Shown in pieces: positions 52,200 through 62,818 of a stretch of DNA of 64,000 nucleotides. The notes beneath the pieces were generated by a model. That model saw only the letters and a list, made by a program, of their open reading frames with translations, made no database searches and was not told where the DNA came from. Source of the stretch: Paroedura picta (taxonomy: Eukaryota > Chordata > Lepidosauria > Squamata > Gekkonidae); assembly GCF_049243985.1 (NCBI RefSeq), contig NC_135381.1, positions 13,503,345 to 13,567,344 on the forward strand, in the 5' to 3' direction. The position numbers and the translations under genes are program-made. Within the stretch, counting starts at the first letter, position 1. Each line of letters opens with the position of its first letter.

Positions 52200-52910
52200 T
52201 TTAAACCAATATTGAAACTATCGCACTGGCTGCTGTGCCAACTTAGGCACAGATGGCACAGTGTTTAGAGCTCAGGATACTTTGAGGCCTTCACCGAAAT
52301 GTTTTAATTTCTTTTAAAATCAGAATGGAAATGAACTTTTAAGGTCAAAGAAAATGTTTTGATTGAAATGTTTAGGGCCCACGAAAACCGATTAAATTTT
52401 GCCTTAAACAGAAAAATATAAAATGTTGCAGTATTTAAAGTTATATCAAAAACCAGGAGCCAAGCCCCTTGCATTCAGGGCTTGCATTCAGGGCTTGCAA
52501 CGGCCACTAGATTGGATGGGGTGGGGTGGGAGAACTCTGTAGATGGCCTCCCCCTCCCCCCAGGACCTGGAAAGGCTGCAGGCCCCCTGGGAAGGGAACT
52601 CACCAGCAGGGGCAGCTCTCCCGCAGCAGGGATCTGCAGCCTCTGAGCCTCGGAAGGAAGTGGAAGGAGGAGGGGGTGGTCAGGGATGGGGGATGGAAGG
52701 CGATTCTCAGACAGGCAAGCCGGTTTGAGGAGGAGGCACTCAGGACCAGGACAGCTGCCCTGAGTGGGTGTTAAGCCATGAGACATGCTCCTCCTCCAAG
52801 GCATTACCAGAAATATATTATGTGGAACAGATACTTTTTAACATGGATATCATTATGGTGGAAGGTGCCTATGAAGGCAAAAGTGTCCCAGGCCCACGAA
52901 AGTCATAATA
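52200..52910. other. Intergenic with a GC-rich patch
   Basis: 52500-52770 is GC-rich and preceded by a short tandem of GCTTGCATTCAGG. Open frames there on both strands (up to 109 aa) match nothing I know. CpG is sparse, so it is not an obvious promoter island. Confidence 0.4.
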
Positions 52911-53184
52911 AGACCCTAACATCCATGGAGTATAATGCTATGGAGTCCATCCCCCAAAGCAGCCATTTTCTCCAGGGGAACTGGTGTCTTTCAGTGAACA
53001 ATCTGTATGTGTGCGTGCGCATGTGTGAGCCCATGTGAGTAGGGGAGTGACATAACTAGTTTTTCTAGTATATATAAATGGAAAAGTTGTCATGTAGACA
53101 TTCCTGTAGCCAAAAAGTCTGTGTACTGCTAACACCAACAGCAAAAGATGCCATTTTACTGTTGGAAAATTATTGTCCAGAGCT

Positions 53185-53275
53185 GTAGGGAAGGGAGGTA
53201 TAAAAATCCAAATAAATAAATAAATAAACAAACAAACAAATAGACAGACAGACAAACAAACAAACAAAATTGCTG
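53185..53275 (+). repeat. LINE tail with (AAAC)n
   Basis: GGGAGGTATAAAAATCCAAA then TAAATAAATAAACAAACAAA and a GACAGACAGACA patch. Confidence 0.7.
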
Positions 53276-53499
53276 ATAATAATAAAACTAAGATGAAGGT
53301 CCAAGAGGAATCTCAGCAGGACAGACTGTAAGGAATCCTTCCCCTAATCAAATTTTCCCTTTCAGGATGCTATAAGTTCTCTAATAAGTCTTCAGAAAGT
53401 GGATTTCCCATGCAGTCCCTCCCCCCCCCCCATACACACAAATTAAATTCATACCTAACTGCCTTCAACATCCCATGGCTTTTGCAGGCAACACGCACA

Positions 53500-53672
53500 G
53501 TGTTGTCAATGCTGGTTTGGGAGATTCCTGCAGATTTGGGGGCAGTACCTGTGGAGAGGAAATTTAAGCGGGGGATTTGACCCTTCTGTAGCTGCTATTT
53601 TCTCCTGGGAAACTGGTATCTGTCATCTGGAGATCAGGTGTAACTCTGGGAGAAATCCAGGTCTCACCTGGA
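53500..53672 (+). repeat. R1 repeat
   Basis: GGGAGATTCCTGCAGATTTG, CTGCTATTTTCTCCTGGGAA and TCATCTGGAGATCAGGTGTA. Confidence 0.6.
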
Positions 53673-54119
53673 TGTTTGCAATATGCATAATTTACACATC
53701 CATTCTTTTTTTTTGGGGGGGGAGCATCTTTTTGTATAATACAAAACTATGGAGGCCCCTGAGTTTGCAGAAACCCTGACCTTGTCTGTGTTTGGCCAAT
53801 ATTTTGCTGCCGTGATGAAAGGCAGGAATAGAAGGGACAAGCTGAAGGCTAAGAAGGGATGTTGGGGGTGGGGAAATGAATGGAAAAGCTACCAGCCCCT
53901 TCCAGTCTTCCATATATGCTCTTAGAGTCTTGAGTCTGATGGTTCTGCACTCGAAGGACCATGCCTTTTTACTTTTTAGTGAAATGAACTCAGGTGATGT
54001 GTGCCTCACTCTTGGGAACTGGAATTATTCTTGAAGATCATGCCCCCCCCCCCACACACACACACAAGAATGGCAGTAACGAATGTCAACAGCGCCCTCT
54101 ATTCACCCTTCCCCTCTGG

Positions 54120-54335
54120 AACTGGTTTTTGGGATAGTTTTATAATAGGATATATTTTACCGCCACATCTTGTTCCCAATTGGGGTGGATTGTATTGTAT
54201 TCTAGTTGTATCTGTTTAGGGTTTTTATTGGGGTTTTATTAATTGTTGTAACTCGCCTTGAGCCTTCAGGGGGGAGGCAAGTAATAAATTTAAAATTTAA
54301 ATATTATTATTATTATTATTATTAATAATAATAAT
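54120..54335 (+). repeat. LINE 3' end with (ATT)n
   Basis: GTTTTTATTGGGGTTTTATT, AACTCGCCTTGAGCCTTCAG and TAATAAATTTAAAATTTAAA, followed by an ATTATTATT tract and its complement TAATAATAATAA. Confidence 0.7.
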
Positions 54336-54724
54336 AGAACCACATCATGCTGTGTGAGAGCTGAAGCAAGGGCGGGCCCTGGCTAAGTGTCCAGGATGGC
54401 CCCCCAGAATCTCTGCCATCCTAATGCTGGGGCTCTCCTCTTGGGCCAGGCATGGGGTGATCCTTGCCCTGTGTCACAAGCCTGCTGCCTGAGCCCCGTA
54501 GTTGGCAGGCATGAGTGGTGGCTGAGTCTCCTTTTCCTCCTTCCTTCAAGATGGTCAGGGTCATAGGCAATCAGAGACCATGCCAGTGTGCTGGCCAGGG
54601 CAGCTACCCCATTGCACATGGTCTGCAGCCATGCCTCAGACAGGGAATGCACGTTTGCCGAGAAACAACTTGGGTTTGTGCATCTTCAGGCTTCACGTGG
54701 CTTAAAGTAGCATCTGAAATAAAG

Positions 54725-54955
54725 AGCTGTTTTTATGTGTTGCACTTTTTACTACCCGATGGAGTCTCAAAGTGGCTTACACTCACCTTCTCCCCCCTCT
54801 CCCCATAACAGATACCCTGTGAAGTAAGTGAGGCTGGGAGGTCTCTGAGAGACTGTGACTGGCCCAAGCTGGCTGCATGGGGAGGAGTGGGGAATCAAAC
54901 CCAGTTCTCCAGATTAGAGTCTGCCACCCTTAACCATTACACCAAGCTGGCTCCC
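54725..54955 (-). repeat. SINE-A
   Basis: CCCGATGGAGTCTCAAAGTG, CATAACAGATACCCTGTGAA and the head CCATTACACCAAGCTGGCTC. Confidence 0.85.
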
Positions 54956-55075
54956 TTGTCATTTATAACTTTGTGAAGGGAGGATAATTGAACTCCCATT
55001 TGTACAAAAGAGTTTGCTTTTTATAAGGCCCTATTTTATTACAAAATAGGGAACAGAGAAAGGAAAGTGTAGAGG

Positions 55076-55094
55076 TTATATATATATATATAAA
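55076..55094. repeat. (TA)n microsatellite
   Basis: TTATATATATATATATAAAA. Confidence 0.7.
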
Positions 55095-55611
55095 AGATGG
55101 GGGATGTATTTGCTCATTCAGACTCAAGATTTAATACTTGAAGAATTAAAATAGATCCTCGACAGCAGATTGAAGGAAGTATTTTTGTTCACTTTATGGA
55201 AAATGCAGCTCTATGGAAGGTCTCTTCCTCCTTTGCCCACGATCACACAATTTTTTTCGACTGCTTGTTTTGCCTTAGCAGTTGCTTCTCCTCCAATGAC
55301 CAGCAAATACCCTGGAGCGTGGGAGGGAGTAGAGGGGAACCTTATCTCAAGAGTTGTTCCCTTTCAATCCTGACCAGTTGACTCTTGTTTCTTGCCTGTT
55401 TTACAGAGGCCAAAATGCCATGGATAACATCCTTCCTCAAACTCCCAAGTAAGCCTTGTAGTTGTTTAATAGGTCTATTCCTTGTGGCATGCTAGTTACA
55501 GCTATCTTTGTCCTTTTGGGGCATTTCCACAACCGTTAAACGTAGTGAAATGCTTACCTTGTGTAATAGTTATATTCCGGCATCAATAGTTAAATATGTA
55601 GACTAGGGTCA

Positions 55612-55782
55612 AATAGGCATGAAACTGCCTTATACTGTGTTGGACCACATCTATCAAAGTTAATATTGTTTATTCAACCTGGCAATAGCTCTCCAGAGTT
55701 TTGACACAGGTCTTTCCAATAACCAGTTACCTGACCTTTGACCTGAAATGCCAGAAACTGGACTGAGACCTTCTGCATTAGG
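55612..55782 (-). repeat. SINE-B, 3' part
   Basis: GGCATGAAACTGCCTTATAC, GTGTTGGACCAC and AAATGCCAGAAACTGGACTG. Confidence 0.7.
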
Positions 55783-55975
55783 GATGCCAGCCTCCAGATG
55801 GGATTTGGAGATCATCCAAAACTACAGCTCTTTTCCAGACTTCATTCTCCTGGAGAAAATGGAAGCTTTGGAGGGCGAACTCCACGGCATTGTGTCCCAC
55901 TGATGTCCATGTCCTCCTAAGGCTCCATTCCCAAATCTCCAGGAGTTTCCTAATCTGGATAAGGCAACCCTACCC
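55783..55975 (-). repeat. R1 repeat
   Basis: GGGATGCCAGCCTCCAGATG, ACTACAGCTCTTTTCCAGAC and GGCAACCCTA. It directly abuts the SINE-B. Confidence 0.7.
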
Positions 55976-56412
55976 CACATTGGCTGCAGGTGAAGGGAAG
56001 GATGGGACAGGACCTGGCAACCCTATAAATCTCTATACATAAGCACCCTTCCTTTCTACAACCCTTACTCTCAGACACAGATAGGGCTGGATGCAGCCAA
56101 CTGTCTTGTTGGTGAGAACGAGAGAAGGGAATACCCCTCTGACCAAAAGGGCTATATGGAGGAGGATCATGGGACCTCCATGGACAAGTCATGCTGGATG
56201 GGGGCTATAGTAAAGAGACATAGGTGAGACCCCTTCTGCACCAGCACCGCCGTTCCACACGGCTGCTGGGCTGCCAGTCCGGGGCATGTTGCCCCACTGC
56301 TTCCTGGATCTTAATGGAGGAGTATTTGACCACCACATCCCATCTGCCCTGGATTTGTGCCTCCAAATGAGGCAGCCGGGGCAGCAAAGTTCTTCCATGC
56401 TGAAGAGTGGTA

Positions 56413-56497
56413 TGGGGCAGTTTTTGATTTTTAAGAACACGGTATAGCGTTACAATGCTACACCCTGTTCTTAAAAAAAATTTTAAATGCCCCGGGT
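56413..56497. repeat. Short hairpin, MITE-like
   Basis: GGGGCAG...TTAAGAACACGGTATAGCG, TTACAA, then TGCTACACCCTGTTCTTAA...TGCCCC: nested inverted arms of about 38 bp with small asymmetries. Confidence 0.6.
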
Positions 56498-56929
56498 GGC
56501 TCCTGGGGCATTATTTTGTACCTTTTTTGGACATTGTACATGGGCATAGGTGGGGAGGAGCCAGGCCAGATGGCCCTGGCCCATCATAGGCCCTGATTGG
56601 TACTGCGGTGAAAAAGAGAACACAGAAGAATCTATATTCCCTTGCTGTGGGCCAAATGACAACCTGTCACACCAGGCCCAGGACTTCCCCAGGCTGGCAT
56701 CAATGTCATCCAGAAGGGGGAATTAGCCCCTGACTGGACAAGTGCTGGCCCCAACCCGAATTCCTCATGTAGAATTGGTCTGAGTGAAAAAGCTTGCTGG
56801 ACCTAAACCCTAATGTACAACAGGAATTTCAGTCTATTTGTTTAATTAAAGATTCTTATTCTACTTTCCCAAACCTCAAGGTGGCACTTCTCCCCCCCCC
56901 CCTCCTGGGAAGTCACTACTGATCTACCA

Positions 56930-57110
56930 ACTCTGTAGGGTTTTCAAGGCAAGAGATGTTCAGAGGTGGTTTGCTGTTGCCTCTGCATTGCAACCCAGGA
57001 CTTCATTGGTGGTCTTCCATCCAGGTACTAACAGGGCCAACCTTGTTTACCTTCCAAGATCTGATGAGATTAGGTTAGCCTGGGCTATCCGAGGTCACGT
57101 TCATGGTAGG
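56930..57110 (-). repeat. SINE-5S
   Basis: TTTTCAAGGCAAGAGATGTT, GGTGGTCTTCCATCCAGGTA and CTTCCAAGATCTGATGAGAT. Confidence 0.8.
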
Positions 57111-59055
57111 GTACAGACCTCCATTAAAAAAAAAACAATAAAAACAATCTGTTTACAAAATCCAAGGGGAAAGGCTATGATATCATGAATTAGCACATCT
57201 GTAAGTCACAGTGCAGCAGGAACAAGTGCTTCTGGGCCATTTATGGGCGGAATTCTGGATCAATCTGCTAGTAGAATACTGGAAACATTTCAATGATATG
57301 ATGTAATAGCCCAAGCAATAATTCCATTGTTTTAGAGCATATACAGACCATCTGGACCTCGCTGTCTCTGCTGCATATTTGCTTCTCTGCTGCATATTTG
57401 TTTCTCCCACAATTGTTTCAGATCTTTCCTAGATCGAAATCTAAACTTTCTTCTGTCTTTCATCTGGAACTAAAGGGAACAACCTGCTGCTAGAACCAAG
57501 GCCAACAGGTATTCCTTAAATCATAGACAGCCTAGCTTTATATCAACTGCAAGTTGTAAGTGGTCTTTTCATTGATGGACTGGAGGCATGCCTGGATTTA
57601 CGTTACTAGTTTAATCGGCATAGCTACCACTAAAGAATTCTGGGAATTACAGTTTGGTAAGAATGCTGAGAATTCCCTGACCACTAAATTTCCTCACAAA
57701 ACTTGCAAGATGGGATGATTGTTCAAATAGTTTAAGCTTATAATATAAATGCCCTGAGGGAAAATGTTTTGCTGGAAAGCACTTAAGCCTGAAAATGCCA
57801 GGAATTGCCCTGGTTCCACATTTGAGCTGCCGAATTCCCTTCAGGGTCTATTCCTCATGTACAAATTTTCTTCCAGTTTAATCTCTCTCTCTGCCTGGCT
57901 GAGCCCAGAGAAATGCAGTCAGGTGATGTCAGATGCATGAGAACGCTCATAAATGTGTCAGAATCCAAAGATTTCGCAAGGGAGGAGATTGCCTACACAG
58001 TCTCCAACACCTATGGCCAGGAGTGCTTGGGGCCAAGCAGGACATGGCAGTGCCCTTGTGGTCACCATTTAAAAATGCCACCCTTTAAAAATGCCACAAG
58101 GGTCTAATTCAGATTGGGCCCGCAGCATGGTGTAGTTGTTTCCCATTTCCTGTGCCTCTACAAGTGTTAAAATAGTGCCGCTGAGTGTATGCGGGTATGT
58201 GGCCATTTTGGTGTTTGAAAAGATGCATGGGATGGGGTCATCAGCAACTCATCCCCCCACTGGGTCTGATCCCGATGGGGCCTTCACAGGATATTCAATC
58301 ACTTTAAAAAGTCAGCAGTGTAGTAGTCACGAGGATGTCTGCATCACCTCATGGCATTTCTGCCATAGGTTGGGTGGCCATGATTTGCACAAGAAATGCA
58401 GCTGTACACCCACTTGCTTGTGTAGTACAAATATGGAGAGGGGGGTCCCTGACCACAAGAATATAGGTTTTCCTTTAGTAGTTCATCCTCCAAGGCAATG
58501 ACTACTGAGTGAGGGAATGTGTCAGAGTTTTTCCTGCTCTTTCACTTATGCAAATCCTTTATTCTTCTTTTCCCCCTGGAGCCCTTCAGTTTTGGTCAAT
58601 GGCTGGCCACAATTTTGTGAGCAAAGACTTTTCAGACGGCTGAATTCTCTACCTTGTCCAGCTCATTGGGGTATAATGTTTCCCTTCCAAAGCACTGCGC
58701 GCTGAATCAGCTTGGAAAGGAATGACTCTTTCAGAGATCGGCAGCTGGCTTATCAATGGCATTTTTGTATTTCCTGTAATGCCTACCTCAAAGGGAACAA
58801 ATGAGTGCGTAAAGGGCAGGGAGAGCTTTGCTGAGCTTCTGAACGGCGAGATCTCCTCCTTGTTGGTGCAAAACTGGAAGTGACAACATCATCTCCTTTC
58901 TGTGTCATGATTAGGGCTGAATCTGGAATCCCATACATGGAAAATTCTAATTCTGTGCTACTATTAGATTAATCAAAATCCAGGTATGTTTTCGCAAAGG
59001 GTTGCCAACTTTTCACTGGCTCCTTATTCCTCTGCTTTTACAGCAGCTTATTGGG
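57111..59055. other. Intergenic, nothing recognised
   Basis: About 1.9 kb of apparently unique sequence. Short open frames only, with no family resemblance. Confidence 0.4.
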
Positions 59056-59059
59056 CAGA

Positions 59060-59302
59060 TATGAAGAAGAACTGTTTTTTTTTTATACCCTGCTTTTCAC
59101 TGCCAAAAGAAGTCCCAAAGCAGCTTACAAATATCTTTACATCCCTCTCCCTGCAACAGATGCAGCAGAAATAACAGCAGAAATAAGAGAACTGTGACTA
59201 GTCCAGGTCACCCAATTGGTTGCATGTGGAGGAGGGGGAATTAAACCCAGTTCTCCAGATTAGAGGCCACTGCTTTTTAACTACTATACCACACTAGCTG
59301 TT
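59060..59302 (-). repeat. SINE-A, diverged
   Basis: ATGAAGAAGAACTGTTTTTT, CCTCTCCCTGCAACAGATGC and GATTAGAGGCCACTGCTTTT. A partial duplication of the head follows (TTTAACCACTATACCACC). Confidence 0.75.
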
Positions 59303-59849
59303 TAACCACTATACCACCATGAGCAGTGATAACATGCTGTGAAAAGTTTCACCTAGGGATGGATAAAAAAGTTGGAGAGACAGTGGCTTTAGAGTGTGTT
59401 CATTGCAAAGACTTCCCTATTCTCAACTTTTATGCATTACATGATAATCATGCAATTTAGAGCTTCTATCATGTTTCTACATTTTCCTTTTCTTTTATCC
59501 CAAATAGCTTCCTTTTTAACTTCTTACAAGGTTTCTGCTCTCTCATGCCACAGAACTGTGAGAGAGTCTAGGCTTGTTGCTTTGTAGCTCCCTAAGACAC
59601 ACTTAAACTAATAAAACTGTATAAATATGAATATGGGCACAGGACTAGTGGTGAAGCATAACGTTTTATTCTGTACTGTGGCTCAGAACCAAAACAAAAT
59701 AGGAGGTGTAAAGTTTTAGAAGAAAGTGCCAGTGCCCATACTTATGGCCACAGCTTCAGCCAACAGGACAGCTTTCAGGGCTGCCAGCTTCAAAGTTTAT
59801 AGGGGTTATATTGTGGGGTTTTAAATTGGGATTTTAATGCTGGATTACT

Positions 59850-59955
59850 GTAATTTTTATCATGATTGTAAACTGCCACAAGCAGGCCTGGCTGGGATTG
59901 GCGGCCCATCCATCCATCCATCCATCCATCCACCCACCCACCCATCCATCCATGT
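59850..59955 (+). repeat. LINE tail with (CATC)n
   Basis: GATTGTAAACTGCCACAAGC and TTGGCGGCCCATCCATCCAT. The usual AAAT tail is replaced by a CATC/CACC tract. Confidence 0.6.
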
Positions 59956-60160
59956 GGCACCTGGAGATCTCCCAGAATTACAACTGATCTCCAGATGACA
60001 GAGATCAGTTCCCTTGGAGGAAATGGCTGTTTGAAGGGTGGACTCTGTGGCATTTTATACTGCTAAGATCCATCCCCTTCACAAGCCTCACGCTTCCCAG
60101 GTTCTACCTCCAAATCTCTAGGAATGTTTTCAACTCACAGCTGGCATCCTTAGAATGCTA
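59953..60160 (-). repeat. R1 repeat
   Basis: GGCACCTGGAGATCTCCCAG, TTACAACTGATCTCCAGATG and GAGGAAATGGCTGTTTGAAG. Confidence 0.7.
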
Positions 60161-60291
60161 GACTTTTAAAATCACTAGTAACAAAAGGAGGAGATCATTG
60201 AGTAGAAGATCCTTACTTAAAGGAGTGTTTCATGGTAGTGGCTGTAAGCCTTGGAGATATGGGCAGAGGTAGATTATCCTTATGACCTACA

Positions 60292-60415
60292 GCATAGAAT
60301 CATAGAATCATAGAGTTAGAAGGGACCTTCTGGGTCATCTAGTCCAACCCCCTGCACTATGCAAGACACTCACAACGCTATCACTCATCCCTGCGACCCA
60401 CCTAAGCTTTCACAG
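60292..60415 (-). repeat. CR1 LINE 3' end
   Basis: CATAGAATCATAGAATCATA, GAGTTAGAAGGGACCTTCTG and TCATCTAGTCCAACCCCCTG. Confidence 0.85.
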
Positions 60416-60554
60416 TTGAAACCTACATTTTCCTTAGCTTTTTGCACAGCTGAAGACCAAATTTACTATTTCGTGGGCACTGCTTACTTGAAGATATTTG
60501 CGTAAAATATCCTTGGAACCTTTACAATGCGGCCCTAAGTATATAGCCATTACC

Positions 60555-60785
60555 TTTAACAAACTTGCTGGAAAGTGCCATCAAGTCACAGCTGACTTAC
60601 GGTGACCCCATGGGGTTTTTAAAGCAAGAGACATTCAGAGGTGGTTTGCCCTCGCCTGCCCCCGCATCATGTCCCCGGCATTCCTTGGAAGTCTCTCCTC
60701 CAAGGCCAACACTCCTTAGCTTCTGAGATATGATGAGATCAGGCAAGCCTGGACCATCGAGCCAGAGCTATGAAATTAAAAGGGT
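60555..60785 (-). repeat. SINE-5S
   Basis: GTGCCATCAAGTCACAGCTG, GGTGACCCCATGGGGTTTTT and TTCTGAGATATGATGAGATC. Confidence 0.8.
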
Positions 60786-62480
60786 GCAAATCAGTTTTTA
60801 GGTTTGCACTTAGAAGGCATGTGGCTACTAATTACAACCCCATTTTTTTCGGTGGGCATTAGAGGGAAACAGTCTGGTAGCTGCAATTTGTCTTGAGGTT
60901 GCCCCCATTTGCATGGTGCTATTGTTCCTTCTGACTAGCCATTTGTCTGGATTGTGTGTGGCCTTGCACAGTAATGCAGATGACCACAACATTTCCATAG
61001 GAGTAGCTGGAACAGGGATTGGAATTCTCTTTTATGGTGTTGGATGACAATTGGGGAAGGAATATGGGGGTGGAAAGTCTATGAAGAGGAAGACAGCAGT
61101 TACAAGAGGAGTCTGGAGGGAACCTAGAACAAGAAAATTTTGTCCCAGAGCCAAATGGCTGCTTCATGTTCTGATTCCCCACTCTTGGCCAATATTTTTG
61201 TCTAGACATAGAGAAGTGAAGCGCTATGTCTGGACTCTCAAACAGGAACCCCTAGGATTCTGAATTAGGAGTTAAAAAAATCACGTGGCCAGGCCTGAAT
61301 CAACTGGATTAAAGGAAAGTTCATTTGATTAATCAGCAGAGACCAATTTTAATTGGTATGGGGAAATATGAATCCACATCATTTAAGGTCACACCACTTT
61401 AAAGGATGTCTTGGTTTGGGTGTGTAAGAGGGAAGGAAAAGGAAAGTATGCGCTAACAATGAGCGTTAGCCTTTATTACTTAAAGTGTAAAGGCTAAAGC
61501 AATTTCTGAAATGGGAGATCCACCTCCAAATTATTATTTTTATATTTTAAAAAGCCACTGAATGTTTGTCTCTATTTGTGTTTGCTAATCTTTTTCAAAT
61601 TATCTGGAAAACATTTTTTTTTGAAGTGGTGGGAATTTCCAGTTGGATTATACCAGTAGTATGAAGAAATGGGTGGTCAACCCCGCCCCCCCCGCCCCGA
61701 GTCTTTCCCCAATCTAAAACATTAGTCTAGTTGTTTTTTTGGCCTGGAGGGGGAAAACACAAGTTTCAGTGGTGTTGATTTTACTTTGTGGGCCTTACTT
61801 TGTGGGTTTTTTACTTGTGGGTAACTTCAGATGGATGTAGAGCAGATTTTGATCAAGAATTAAAGATCTCTGATGGCAGGTTGACCCTAAATCTTCTGGT
61901 TCAATTCAAGCATCATTGCACAAGACTATAATTAGTGTGAATATCTGAATTTTGGCCACTCTGCTGTTTGGTTAGGATTTCTCGAAGTGGAATCTGAGGT
62001 TGGAAGATGATGTTGGTTTATGGTTAGTCTTAACAATGCTCCCCACCACCTCTCCAATTTCTAGTTGTTTCAAAGGCATTTATTAATTCCTTGTTTAAGT
62101 GCTTTGAGGGCAGATAATTATTTAATTAAAAATTCTTTAAAGAGCCATAGCAGAAATGCAGAGAGGCAATTTTGTAATAAATTTGCTGAGCATGGAGGTT
62201 TTTTAAAAAAATGTCCCAATATCCATCTGGCTGTGCTAATACACATACTCTTAATTTTCTGTCCTCTGTAACTCAGTTTTGACAAAATTGTGTAATATTC
62301 TGTGACTTCCCTTCTCTGTTTCATGCAGAGGTCAACTTGTTCTCTGATGCCAGGATCCTCTTCTATGCTCAACCACAAAGCTTTTGTGACGCAGAGGTGC
62401 CCCCTAATTCCTCTCTGATCTAGATATTTAAAAATTAGTTTCCATTACATTTAAGCGCCATCAAGGAATGGAACCTTTTA
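60786..62480. other. Intergenic, nothing recognised
   Basis: No gene recognised. A splice-acceptor-preceded open segment at 62329-62423 belongs to the speculative candidate described in the findings. Confidence 0.35.
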
Positions 62481-62481
62481 G

Positions 62482-62818
62482 AGCAGCCTGTCTCAACTAG
62501 CATTTCATGATATCCTGGGGTCTCTTTGACAGCCCTGGAAGGGTTTCCTGTATGGATGAGAGTTAATTATTTCTTATATATTTTTAAAACATTATTAAAC
62601 ATTTATTGAATGATGTGACCATATATGGCCATGTCAACCCCCCTCCCCAAATGGCTGATGAGGGCCTGGAGGGGGAGGGAAGGGGAGGGATCCTAGGTGG
62701 GCATGTACACAGCTATGCTTCCCAACCAAATTTTGCATGATCACGCCACTTCTCGGGTTCTAGAAGCCTGAAGAATATTTCAGGAGTTTCTCAATGGTAA
62801 AAAAGTTGAGAAAAGCTT
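62482..62818 (+). mobile_element. hAT-like MITE (TTTCTCAACC family), copy 3
   Basis: CAGCCTGTCTCAACTAGCAT, TGACCATATATGGCCATGTC and CAATGGTAAAAAAGTTGAGA, collinear with the 7.03 kb copy. Confidence 0.8.

Noticed and set aside
52475-52804. GC-rich patch as a promoter or exon of LIF
   Set aside because: No cytokine-like sequence in any frame, few CpGs and no in-phase splice partner found.
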